Positions 33,397 through 41,044 of a stretch of 54,442 nucleotides of DNA are shown one piece after another. The stretch is from Saprospiraceae bacterium (GTDB lineage Bacteria > Bacteroidota > Bacteroidia > Chitinophagales > Saprospiraceae). Every line of letters starts with the position of its first letter. Position 1 is the stretch's first letter. A program made the translations under genes and the position numbers. The notes under the pieces are model-generated. The model was given only the letters and a program-made list of their open reading frames with translations. It had not been told where the DNA came from and made no database searches. The stretch is taken from NCBI GenBank assembly GCA_020629615.1, contig JAHDCZ010000007.1, positions 1 through 54,442 of the forward strand. Direction: 5' to 3'.

Positions 33397-34266
33397 CTAA
33401 CCATTTGCGATGAAAAGGATTGCCATAAAAGCCATGATAAACCCAATAATGCGATATGAATTCACGACTTCTTTAAACCAAAGTATTCCAAAAATCGTAG
33501 ACAAAGTTAATATCCCCACATTGTTAATAGGAAATACTATCGATCCATCCCATCCCTTGGATAAGACAAGTACCAAAAGATAAATCGAGAAAAAGTTGGG
33601 AATACCCAAGGCAATTCCTCCTACAATTTCTTTTTTTCCCAAGACAACTTTATGACCTCTTAGTTTTTTAAGTAGAAGTAATGCTACTCCTATAATTCCT
33701 GCAAATAGAAATAAAGAAGCTACAAATTCAATGTCTCCGTTGACCGTGATCTTTTCAGCTTCCAAATAGAATAAAAGCCCATCGATTACTCCGCCTCCGA
33801 CAAACGTGATTGCTGCGAGATACCAGTATTTTTTGAATTGTTTGTTAATGTCACCATGGATGGGTAGCTGCACCACCACTATGGCTGCACAAGCCAACAA
33901 AATGCCTGAAACTTTTAAAACTGATCCTGATTCTCCGTAGGATAAAATGGCGATAATGGCGGGTACGATCATGGTCATTTTGTGAAATATCGTCGTCAGA
34001 ACAATTCCAATTTTTTGAACTGCCGCGGCCACGCTTGTGAATACACCAATGAATATGAATCCTAAAACAAGCGCATATGGAAACCAGGGCAAGCTCATAA
34101 TATTCGTCGGAATTGCCAATTTGCCCAAAGTAACCGAGGCCGTTAAAATGCACACTGCATAATTCACAACGATGGCCCCAAGATTATCTATTTCATGTTT
34201 TCCATAGAATTTGAATATAACTCCAATAAAAGCATTCACTATAATGCACAGTATAAGAAGGATCAC
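33397..34266 (-). CDS. EamA/DMT-family membrane transporter
   Basis: 289 residues and about ten hydrophobic helices in two similar halves, typical of drug/metabolite transporters (for example MILLILCIIVNAFIGVIFKF at the start and YRIIGFIMAFMAILFIANG at the end). Substrate unknown. It is seven bases upstream of yigZ. Its upstream region, shared with the divergent DUF1599 gene, contains two strong dyads (34279-34292 and 34299-34329), so it is the best candidate here for control by a dedicated regulator. Confidence 0.82.
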   Translation of the reverse strand: MILLILCIIVNAFIGVIFKFYGKHEIDNLGAIVVNYAVCILTASVTLGKLAIPTNIMSLPWFPYALVLGFIFIGVFTSVAAAVQKIGIVLTTIFHKMTMIVPAIIAILSYGESGSVLKVSGILLACAAIVVVQLPIHGDINKQFKKYWYLAAITFVGGGVIDGLLFYLEAEKITVNGDIEFVASLFLFAGIIGVALLLLKKLRGHKVVLGKKEIVGGIALGIPNFFSIYLLVLVLSKGWDGSIVFPINNVGILTLSTIFGILWFKEVVNSYRIIGFIMAFMAILFIANG

Positions 34267-34278
34267 TAGCAGTATTTT

Positions 34279-34292
34279 TTAACTTGAGTTAA
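34279..34292. promoter_or_regulatory. Dyad TTAACT-TG-AGTTAA
   Basis: Perfect six-base arms around TG, 13 bases upstream of the DMT transporter start, next to the larger dyad at 34299-34329. Possible operator half of a compound site. Confidence 0.45.
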
Positions 34293-34298
34293 CATTCT

Positions 34299-34329
34299 AT
34301 TTGCAAATGTTTGAAAAACATTTGCAAAT
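34299..34329. promoter_or_regulatory. 31-bp perfect inverted repeat containing two ATTTGCAAAT palindromes
   Basis: Arms ATTTGCAAATGTTT and AAACATTTGCAAAT around GAA. Each arm holds the self-complementary decamer ATTTGCAAAT; the two decamers are centred 21 bases apart, two helical turns. There is no T-run and both flanking genes point away, so it is not a terminator. Likely a regulator-binding site for the DMT transporter and/or DUF1599. Confidence 0.6.
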
Positions 34330-34389
34330 TACTCATTACAAGGATTTAATTTTGTTTCAGTAAATAAAAATATAGATTGCACGGATTTA

Positions 34390-34397
34390 TATATTTG
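34390..34397 (+). promoter_or_regulatory. -7 promoter box (TATATTTG) overlapping the annotated DUF1599 start
   Basis: Exact TAnnTTTG whose last G is the first base of the GTG start codon at 34397. If it is active, transcription begins near 34403 and the true start would be TTG 34415. Confidence 0.4.
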
Positions 34398-34960
34398 TGA
34401 AAAAAATATTTGATTTGAACACAAGCACTCAATACGATAATGTCATCACAAACTGTCGAAATCTTTTTGAGAAGAAGACGATCGATTATGGAACAGCCTG
34501 GAGGATCCTTCGATTGAGTTCTTTAACAGATCAATTATACATCAAAGCCAAAAGAATTAGGAGTATAGAGGAGACTGGCGAAAATAGAGTGCAGGAAGCG
34601 ATAGATAATGAGTTTGTCGGTTTGATCAATTATTCGATCATGGCTTTAATTCAATTAGAAATGAATGATTTTACTCAGCTTGAGATGGAGCCTAAAGTAC
34701 TCATGGAAACATACGATCGCTTGGTTAGGGAAACCAAATCACTAATGGAAAATAAAAATCATGATTATGGTGAAGCTTGGCGAGATATGAGAGTAAGTAG
34801 TATGACCGACCTTATCCTAATGAAATTATTAAGAGTTAAGCAAATTGAGGAAAACAAAGGACAAACCCTAGTCTCTGAAGGGTTGGACGCCAATTATCAA
34901 GATATCATCAATTATGCAGTTTTTGCATTAATCAAACTATCGGAAAATAAAGAGTTATGA
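34397..34960 (+). CDS. DUF1599 protein (Nmad1-type), tandem duplicate
   Basis: 187 residues made of two copies of one domain (about 12-95 and 104-183); each has DYGTAWR/DYGEAWR, RLSSLTDQ/RVSSMTDL, IKAKRIRSIEE/MKLLRVKQIEE and a closing INYSIMALIQLE/INYAVFALIKL helix. DUF1599 is listed as 'nucleotide modification associated domain 1'; function in cellular Bacteroidota is not known. Start given is GTG 34397; TTG 34415 is an alternative since a -7 box overlaps the GTG and the domain begins right after it. Overlaps the next gene by four bases. Confidence 0.82.
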   Translation: MKKIFDLNTSTQYDNVITNCRNLFEKKTIDYGTAWRILRLSSLTDQLYIKAKRIRSIEETGENRVQEAIDNEFVGLINYSIMALIQLEMNDFTQLEMEPKVLMETYDRLVRETKSLMENKNHDYGEAWRDMRVSSMTDLILMKLLRVKQIEENKGQTLVSEGLDANYQDIINYAVFALIKLSENKEL

Positions 34961-36435
34961 CTTTAACAACATTAATTATTGGAGTAGGAATCGCTGCTCT
35001 TTTATTGACGGGACTCGTTGCAGTTTTTAACAAAGGTCATAAGAACTGGATAATGACGTATCTCCAGAATTTTACTGGTGCCTTGTTTATTTTCTCTGGC
35101 TACGTCAAGGCTATTGACCCACTCGGAACGGCTTACAAGATGGAACAATATTTTACTGAGTTTGAAAGTACTTTTCAGGATACTTGGTTTTCTTTTATTG
35201 CTCCATTATTTCCGTTTCTTTCCGATCTCTCTATTGGGTTTTCAGTATTCATGATTGTTTTTGAAATTGTTTTAGGAATTATGCTAATCATTGGGCATCG
35301 ACCCAAATTGACAAGTTGGGCTTTTTTACTTCTAGTAGCCTTTTTTACATTCTTGACAGGTTTTACTTACTTGACAGGATATGTCCCCGAAGGTGTTAAT
35401 TTTTTCAGTTTTTCTTCATGGGATAGTTACAAAGCAACGAACATGAAAGTTACAGATTGTGGGTGCTTTGGTGATTTTTTGGTCCTCGAACCGAAGGTTT
35501 CATTTTTAAAGGATGTTTTTCTGCTGATACCAGCAATATATTTTGTGATTCGACACAGAGATATGCATCAATGGTTTAGTTCTAAAATACGATGGGTGAT
35601 TATTGGTCTCTCTAGTTTGGTGTTTTTAATTTATTGTTTTAGTAATTTTTATTGGGACATACCAGGCACTGATTTCAGACCATTCAACAAAGGAAAGGAC
35701 GTACGTACCACCAAAATGGTTGAAGAGGATGCTCAAGCAAATGTTCAAATTGTAGCATACCAATTGAAGAGTAAAGAAGATGGAAGTATTCTTGAATTGC
35801 CCTACGCCGAATATCTCAAGAAGTTTAAAGAGCTCAAGTTGACCCATGACGTCGTCGATCAAATCAAAACTGAGCCAAGTATTAAAAAAACCAAAATCAG
35901 TGATTTTGAAATTACCGACATTGACGGCAACGATGTAACTTATGAAGTGATAGATCGTGAAGGAATGCACCTTATGGTCGTTTCTTATAAAATGTATGGG
36001 GATGCGATTAAGAAAAATAGAACAGTTACAGACACAACTTATATTATAGATTCTTTGGATGTAGAAGGGGAAATAGAGATTGTCAAAAAGGTGGATAAGC
36101 TCACTGAAAGAGAAGAAAGTTATTTTGACTACGTTTGGGAAGACGACTTCTTGGAGAATTACAAAGACTTGATTGCTCCTATGGCAGCTGCGGCAAAGGC
36201 AGATAATGTAGGAATGTATTCTGTTGTCGGCGGAGCAGGGGAAGAAATGATCAATGATTTTAAAGCGGAAGCAGGATTGCAAGATTTTAAGTTTTATACT
36301 GCGGATGATATCTTACTAAAAACCATTGTGAGATCAAATCCAGGTGTCGTACTCTGGAAAGATGGTGTCATTGTAGATAAATGGCACTATAAACATTTAC
36401 CCAGCTATGATGAAATAATGAAAATGCACCGCTAA
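34957..36435 (+). CDS. BT_3928-family protein: DoxX/MauE-like membrane domain plus thioredoxin-like domain
   Basis: 492 residues. The N-terminal half has about five membrane segments with GYVKAIDPLGTAYKMEQYF and the DCGCFGDF loop (about residues 167-174), features of DoxX/MauE-type quinone- or redox-linked proteins. The C-terminal half is soluble and ends in a thioredoxin-like segment (NPGVVLWKDGVIVDKWHY) without a CxxC. Likely an inner-membrane redox-related protein of unknown partner. Coupled to DUF1599 (ATGA overlap), a conserved pairing in Bacteroidota as I recall it. Confidence 0.82.
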   Translation: MTLTTLIIGVGIAALLLTGLVAVFNKGHKNWIMTYLQNFTGALFIFSGYVKAIDPLGTAYKMEQYFTEFESTFQDTWFSFIAPLFPFLSDLSIGFSVFMIVFEIVLGIMLIIGHRPKLTSWAFLLLVAFFTFLTGFTYLTGYVPEGVNFFSFSSWDSYKATNMKVTDCGCFGDFLVLEPKVSFLKDVFLLIPAIYFVIRHRDMHQWFSSKIRWVIIGLSSLVFLIYCFSNFYWDIPGTDFRPFNKGKDVRTTKMVEEDAQANVQIVAYQLKSKEDGSILELPYAEYLKKFKELKLTHDVVDQIKTEPSIKKTKISDFEITDIDGNDVTYEVIDREGMHLMVVSYKMYGDAIKKNRTVTDTTYIIDSLDVEGEIEIVKKVDKLTEREESYFDYVWEDDFLENYKDLIAPMAAAAKADNVGMYSVVGGAGEEMINDFKAEAGLQDFKFYTADDILLKTIVRSNPGVVLWKDGVIVDKWHYKHLPSYDEIMKMHR

Positions 36436-36438
36436 TGT

Positions 36439-36461
36439 AGAATGAAAAAATCTATCATTCT
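36439..36461 (+). terminator. Weak hairpin after the BT_3928 gene
   Basis: Arms AGAATGA and TCATTCT around nine bases, followed by only TTAAG. Starts four bases after the stop codon. AT-rich and without a proper T-run, so termination would be partial at best. Confidence 0.3.
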
Positions 36462-36477
36462 TTAAGCGGATAATACT

Positions 36478-36505
36478 TTGAATTAGAGATTAATTGTTTT
36501 CTTTG
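36478..36505 (+). promoter_or_regulatory. Probable nusB promoter (TTG-N17-TTTCTTTG)
   Basis: TTG at 36478-36480, 17 bases, then TTTCTTTG (one mismatch to TAnnTTTG). Predicted start near 36509. The dyad at 36482-36524 straddles it. Confidence 0.4.
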
Positions 36506-36524
36506 TATTAAATTTATCTCTAAT
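36482..36524 (+). promoter_or_regulatory. Long dyad in the nusB control region
   Basis: Arms of 14 bases (36482-36495 and 36511-36524, ATTAGAGAT paired with ATCTCTAAT plus AATT, one mismatch) around 15 bases. It is either an RNA hairpin just before the ribosome binding site or an operator overlapping the promoter. Confidence 0.5.
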
Positions 36525-36530
36525 ATATCG

Positions 36531-36536
36531 AGAGGA
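36531..36536 (+). promoter_or_regulatory. Strong Shine-Dalgarno (GAGGAG) of nusB
   Basis: GAGGAG lies four to five bases before the nusB ATG at 36541. Most genes in this window lack a recognisable Shine-Dalgarno sequence, as is usual in Bacteroidota, so this one is exceptional. Placed by eye within 36530-36537. Confidence 0.6.
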
Positions 36537-36540
36537 GACT

Positions 36541-37476
36541 ATGATTAGTAGAAGGAATGTTCGCATAAAAGTAATGCAACTCTTATTTGCGTTAAGCCGA
36601 GACGAAGACTTGACGTTTGATTTGGCAAAAAGTCGTTACTGGGAAATTATAAATTCCAGTTATACACTAATGATATTCAACTTGCTGAACATACTGGAAA
36701 TATGTCGTGCTAACGTGGATGATGCCGAAAAACGAGGGTCCAAATACTTGCCGACAGAGTATGATAAGATCTTTTCAGACAAACTTTGGAACAATCCCTT
36801 GATTCAGGCATTAGATAAAAACTCTGAACTTAAAAAAGAATTCAAAAACCTTGGATTCGAAAACCTTCTGAATTCTGATCTTTTAGCTAAAATATATACC
36901 GAATTCACCAAAGAAGAAAGCTTTATAGAATTTCAAAAAGCTACCGTTTCTAACGAATCGGTCCTCGAAATTCTTTTGGAACTTTATAGGTTTTGTAGAA
37001 AAAACGAATATTTCAACGAGATCATGGAGGACCAATTTCCAAGTTGGTTGGATGACAAATCACTCATAGTGGGTTCAATCAAAAAATGTTTGAAATGTCA
37101 ACCCGCAGAAGATCCATTATTCTTTAAAAAATTTAAACCCGAAGATGAGACAGTTAAAGAATTTGGTGAGGAGTTACTGTCAGCTGCCTATACTAAAGAT
37201 GAGGATTTGTTAGCCATGATAAAGCCTACTCTTGAGAATTGGGATCATGAAAGAGTTGCAATTCTAGACATGATTTTAATCAAAATGGCAATCTGTGAGT
37301 TTACAATGTTCCCTTCTATTCCTTCTAAAGTCACTTTGAATGAATATGTTGAAATTGCCAAAAATTATAGTACGGCAAAAAGTAAGGATTTTATCAATGG
37401 AATTCTTGATAAGCTTTTGAATGAATTGACTAAAGAAGGAAAAGTGATCAAATCAGGAAGAGGCCTTCTAGATTAG
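36541..37476 (+). CDS. nusB: Transcription antitermination factor NusB (long Bacteroidota form)
   Basis: NusB binds boxA RNA with S10 during rRNA antitermination. The C-terminal ~130 residues (from about 180) form the NusB helical bundle, with WDHERVAILDMILIKMAICEFTMFPSIPSKVTLNEYVEIAKNYSTAKSKDFINGILDKL as the signature end. The first ~160 residues (SRRNVRIKVMQLLFALSRDEDL…) are a Bacteroidota extension in which the first helix RRNVRIKVMQLL matches the normal NusB start. Upstream lie a long dyad and an unusually strong ribosome binding site. Confidence 0.92.
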   Translation: MISRRNVRIKVMQLLFALSRDEDLTFDLAKSRYWEIINSSYTLMIFNLLNILEICRANVDDAEKRGSKYLPTEYDKIFSDKLWNNPLIQALDKNSELKKEFKNLGFENLLNSDLLAKIYTEFTKEESFIEFQKATVSNESVLEILLELYRFCRKNEYFNEIMEDQFPSWLDDKSLIVGSIKKCLKCQPAEDPLFFKKFKPEDETVKEFGEELLSAAYTKDEDLLAMIKPTLENWDHERVAILDMILIKMAICEFTMFPSIPSKVTLNEYVEIAKNYSTAKSKDFINGILDKLLNELTKEGKVIKSGRGLLD

Positions 37477-37530
37477 TTAAATATTTCTTCATTACCTTCC
37501 TTTTCATAGGCTGTACATATGTATAATAAT

Positions 37531-37538
37531 TATATTTG
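37531..37538 (+). promoter_or_regulatory. -7 promoter box (TATATTTG) of guaA
   Basis: Exact TAnnTTTG ending five bases before the ATG at 37544. Transcription would start at or within a few bases of the ATG, so the mRNA would be leaderless. The palindrome TACATATGTA (37514-37523) lies at the -24 to -30 region. Confidence 0.5.
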
Positions 37539-37543
37539 CAGTC

Positions 37544-39082
37544 ATGACCGACAAAGTAATCATTTTAGATTTTGGTTCTCAATACACTCAGCTAATCGCT
37601 AGGAGATTAAGAGAGTTAAATGTGTATACCGAAATTTATCCCTATAATAAAATCCCCAAGGATGCGCTCGATATGAAAGCGATCATCTTGTCAGGCAGCC
37701 CATTTTCAGTGAAGGACGAAAATGCTTTGAGAATTGATCTTCAAACCTTAGTGGGTAAGATTCCAATTTTGGCAGTTTGTTATGGTGCTCAAATGATGGC
37801 AGAAGAACTTGGTGGAAATGTAGAACGATCTGACAAAAGAGAATATGGTAAAGCTCAACTAAAATTTGTTACTGACGATCCTGTTTTTGAAGGTATCGGA
37901 GATGATTCGCAAATTTGGATGTCCCATGGTGATACTATCGCCAATATACCGGAACAATTTGAAGTGATTGCCAAGACTAAGGATATTCCTATTGCCGCCT
38001 TTAAATCAAAAAAGGGCCATTACCCAAATGATATTTATTGTCTACAATTTCATCCAGAGGTGACACATAGCATGGATGGCCTGAAATTATTGGATAATTT
38101 TATAACCAAGGTGGCAAAATGCAACAAAAACTGGACTCCTGCCTCTTTTGTGGAAGAGTCTATTGCTCAAATTCGAGAAAAAATAGGAGAAGAGCAGGTC
38201 GTTTTGGGATTGTCAGGAGGTGTTGATTCCACCGTGGCAGCTTCCTTGTTAAAAAGAGCGATTGGAGATCAATTGATATGTGTCTTTATTGATAATGGCT
38301 TGTTGCGTAAAGATGAGTTTTCTCAGGTGATGAGAGATTATGAAGTCATGGGGTTCAATCTGGTTGGGGTAGATGCCACTCAAGATTTCTTGGGAGAATT
38401 GGAAGGTGTATCGGATCCAGAAAAGAAAAGAAAAACCATTGGTAGGGTCTTCATTGAAGTCTTTGATCGAGAAGCTCAGAAGTTGCCCAATGTAAAATGG
38501 CTCGGACAAGGAACAATCTATCCTGATGTGATTGAGTCAGTGTCGGTTCACGGACCCTCAGTTACTATTAAGTCTCATCACAATGTTGGTGGATTGCCTG
38601 AAAAATTAAATCTCAAGATCATCGAACCGCTTCGGATGTTATTTAAAGATGAGGTACGTAGAGTCGGTAAAGAATTAGATATTCCAGAACATATATTAAA
38701 TAGACATCCTTTCCCTGGTCCAGGATTAGCCATTAGAGTACTAGGTCCTTTGTCAAAGGAACGAATCAGACTTTGCCAAGAAGCGGATGCCATCTTTATC
38801 AACAATCTTAAGAAAGAGGGCTTATATTCTCAAGTTTGGCAAGCAGGAGCTATTTTACTTCCTGTACAGTCCGTTGGGGTAATGGGTGATGAAAGAACAT
38901 ACGAATTTACTGTTGCTTTACGTTGTGTTAATTCAGTGGATGGTATGACAGCAGAATGGAGCAATCTTCCTCACGCGTTTTTAGCTAGAGTTTCTAGTGA
39001 AATTATTAATCAAGTAAAAGGTATAAACCGAGTAGTTTATGACATTAGCACCAAACCTCCAGCGACGATTGAATGGGAGTAG
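37544..39082 (+). CDS. guaA: GMP synthase (glutamine-hydrolysing)
   Basis: Converts XMP to GMP. 512 residues: class I glutaminase domain with nucleophile Cys79 in AVCYGAQMM and His/Glu in [10 protein letters not shown] near 166-170; ATP pyrophosphatase P-loop LSGGVDST near 223-230; dimerisation domain with [14 protein letters not shown] and the C-terminus [19 protein letters not shown]. Complete and typical. Its last 44 bases overlap the following lipoprotein gene. Confidence 0.97.
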   Translation: MTDKVIILDFGSQYTQLIARRLRELNVYTEIYPYNKIPKDALDMKAIILSGSPFSVKDENALRIDLQTLVGKIPILAVCYGAQMMAEELGGNVERSDKREYGKAQLKFVTDDPVFEGIGDDSQIWMSHGDTIANIPEQFEVIAKTKDIPIAAFKSKKGHYPNDIYCLQFHPEVTHSMDGLKLLDNFITKVAKCNKNWTPASFVEESIAQIREKIGEEQVVLGLSGGVDSTVAASLLKRAIGDQLICVFIDNGLLRKDEFSQVMRDYEVMGFNLVGVDATQDFLGELEGVSDPEKKRKTIGRVFIEVFDREAQKLPNVKWLGQGTIYPDVIESVSVHGPSVTIKSHHNVGGLPEKLNLKIIEPLRMLFKDEVRRVGKELDIPEHILNRHPFPGPGLAIRVLGPLSKERIRLCQEADAIFINNLKKEGLYSQVWQAGAILLPVQSVGVMGDERTYEFTVALRCVNSVDGMTAEWSNLPHAFLARVSSEIINQVKGINRVVYDISTKPPATIEWE

Positions 39083-40418
39083 TTTTTTTCTGCTTATCCT
39101 AGTTTTAATTATTGGCATTAGTTCATGTGGTGGACCGAAAGAAGTTGCTCGAACGAAGCCGAGGACCACAAAACCAGTTAGAAAAAAGCCAAAATCCAAG
39201 GCAAAGGTTGATACCGTTAAATGGACCAAAGTATCGAAAGAAGAATTTCCACCAATTACTGAAGAAAGTGGAAACAAAGAAACTCTGGATAAGAAGGATT
39301 CTTACAAGATAAGTCTTATGATTCCCTTTGATGCCGCTAAAGGGAATAATCTTACAAAAATTAAACACGATGCAAATGTTCACAGATTTGTGAACTATTA
39401 CGCTGGTGTCACTTTGGCCCTTGAAGATTTAGAAGATGAAGGGGCTAGCTTGTTAGTGAATGTAGAGGACTCAAAATCAACAGAAAGTATAAAATCCATT
39501 CTCAATAATTCTAATAACAGAGATGCCGATATGATTATTGGTCCTTACTCGAAAAATGCTTTAAATGAAGCGATCGATTTCGGCAAAAAGAATAGTATAC
39601 CAGTTGTTTCACCTTGGAGAGCAAGTGATAACCCTACTGATGACAATCCTTACTATGTGCAACTAAGACCCAAATTAAAACAACAATACAAAAAGATTAC
39701 GGAGAGTGTTCTTAGTAAATTTTCTCCAGATCAAGTATTTTTAATTGGTCGAGATATCAAATCGGATAAGGCTAGATTTAAATATTTTAATCAAGCTTTG
39801 AGAGAGGAAACTGGAAATCCAGGAGCAAAGTTTGATGAATTTTTGGTTGAAGAGGATTCATTGAAACTAGGAGAAACGGCCTTCGATTCTATTTTTTATA
39901 TGGATAAACCTACCGTTTTTATTTTACCAAATTGGAAGGGAGCTGATGAGGATTTTATTTATTCGTGCTTACGCCGAATGAGAGTAGAAAAAGGAATGGG
40001 TAAAGTCTTTGTTTTCGGAATGCCGATTTTATTAGAATCTGAAAGAATTGGTTACGACTATTTCAAAAACTTACATCTTCATGTCGTTCGCTCAAAGTTT
40101 GTGGATTTAAAAAGTCGAGCGGTTCAAAGTTTTCGATCGCGATATTATAATCAATTTGGTGCCTTACCTACTAAAGACGCCTACGATGGCTATGATGTGA
40201 TGCTATATTTAGGAAGAATGATTACCAAATATGGAAAGAATTTTCAATTCTTCCTGGATAAAGATCCAGAACAGATGCTGCAAACTACTTACCAAGTTGA
40301 AAAAGTAATGATGGAATCTGATAGAGATATAAGTAAGAAAAACAATGTCAAGTTTTTTGAAAATACTTATTTAGATATTATTCGATTTAATGGTTATGAT
40401 TTTGTTCGTGATAGATAA
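39039..40418 (+). CDS. PBP1-like periplasmic-binding lipoprotein
   Basis: 459 residues. Lipoprotein signal with n-region arginines (NLQRR), hydrophobic [12 protein letters not shown] and lipobox ISSC (about residues 26-29); I keep the ATG at 39039, inside guaA, because the alternative TTG at 39069 would remove the arginines. A proline/lysine-rich linker follows, then a type 1 periplasmic-binding fold: [55 protein letters not shown]. Related proteins are annotated as amino-acid ABC substrate-binding proteins, but no transporter is adjacent. Confidence 0.8.
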   Translation: MTLAPNLQRRLNGSSFFLLILVLIIGISSCGGPKEVARTKPRTTKPVRKKPKSKAKVDTVKWTKVSKEEFPPITEESGNKETLDKKDSYKISLMIPFDAAKGNNLTKIKHDANVHRFVNYYAGVTLALEDLEDEGASLLVNVEDSKSTESIKSILNNSNNRDADMIIGPYSKNALNEAIDFGKKNSIPVVSPWRASDNPTDDNPYYVQLRPKLKQQYKKITESVLSKFSPDQVFLIGRDIKSDKARFKYFNQALREETGNPGAKFDEFLVEEDSLKLGETAFDSIFYMDKPTVFILPNWKGADEDFIYSCLRRMRVEKGMGKVFVFGMPILLESERIGYDYFKNLHLHVVRSKFVDLKSRAVQSFRSRYYNQFGALPTKDAYDGYDVMLYLGRMITKYGKNFQFFLDKDPEQMLQTTYQVEKVMMESDRDISKKNNVKFFENTYLDIIRFNGYDFVRDR

Positions 40419-40426
40419 TTAGTACT

Positions 40427-41044
40427 TTGGAAATTACTGAAAAAAGAGAACAACGATTTAAGGAAGTCATTGCTAAGCGTCAACTTGATTTAACGGTAGT
40501 ACTAGAGAATGTACATGATCCTCATAATATTGGGGCGGTAATGCGGTCATGTGATTCTGTCGGTGTGGGAGAAATTTATATCTTGAATTCGGAGAAAAAA
40601 CCCAAAGACAAGCTTTTTGGTTTGAATAGTTCTTCTGGATCATTTAAATGGATTAAAATTCATTATTATGAAGACGTGCAGGAATGTTTTGAGGCTGTAA
40701 AACAGAAATATGATTTAGTGATCGGAACTCATTTGGCAGAAGATTCTCAAGAACTGTACGATTTGGATTTGAGCGGTTCTGTTGCATTGGTATTCGGAAA
40801 TGAACATGCAGGAATGACTGATGAATGTCTCAATCATATTGATGTTAATATGATTATCCCACAAGTCGGAATGGTACAAAGCCTAAACATTTCGGTAGCT
40901 TGTGCTGTGACGCTCTACGAATCCTTGAGACAAAGAAAAAAGAAAGGTAAGTACGATATTACATTCGACGAAAGTCAAAAAACACATCAACACTTGTTTG
41001 AACATTATCTAGTTCAGCATAAGATGAAATTCGAAAAAGATTAG
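40427..41044 (+). CDS. trmH: TrmH-type tRNA 2'-O-methyltransferase
   Basis: SPOUT-family methylase of 205 residues. Motif 1 is VHDPHNIGAVMRSCDSVGV (about residues 28-46), motif 2 VFGNEHAGMTDE (about 125-136), motif 3 IPQVGMVQSLNISVACAVTLYE; these match TrmH for Gm18 in tRNA. It starts at TTG 40427; a stop lies at 40412-40414 in frame and no ATG or GTG falls between. Follows the lipoprotein gene by eight bases and contains hairpin-element copy G. Its stop overlaps the aminotransferase stop by four bases (TTAG). Confidence 0.9.
   Translation: MEITEKREQRFKEVIAKRQLDLTVVLENVHDPHNIGAVMRSCDSVGVGEIYILNSEKKPKDKLFGLNSSSGSFKWIKIHYYEDVQECFEAVKQKYDLVIGTHLAEDSQELYDLDLSGSVALVFGNEHAGMTDECLNHIDVNMIIPQVGMVQSLNISVACAVTLYESLRQRKKKGKYDITFDESQKTHQHLFEHYLVQHKMKFEKD
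40962..40976 (+). repeat. Dispersed covarying hairpin element, copy G (in trmH)
   Basis: Reads CATTCGACGAAAGTC followed by six A. Stem GAC/GTC, GAAA loop. Perfect consensus copy. Confidence 0.7.

Noticed and set aside
35626-36282. 218-codon open frame antisense to the BT_3928 gene
   Set aside because: Fully inside a well-supported gene on the other strand; composition (rich in Phe, Ile, Cys, His) is typical of an antisense shadow and no family is recognisable.
40962-40976. Explaining the repeat family by a shared peptide (F-D-E-S)
   Set aside because: Copies C and G share that frame, but B, D2 and H read in other frames and A is noncoding, so protein constraint cannot be the cause.
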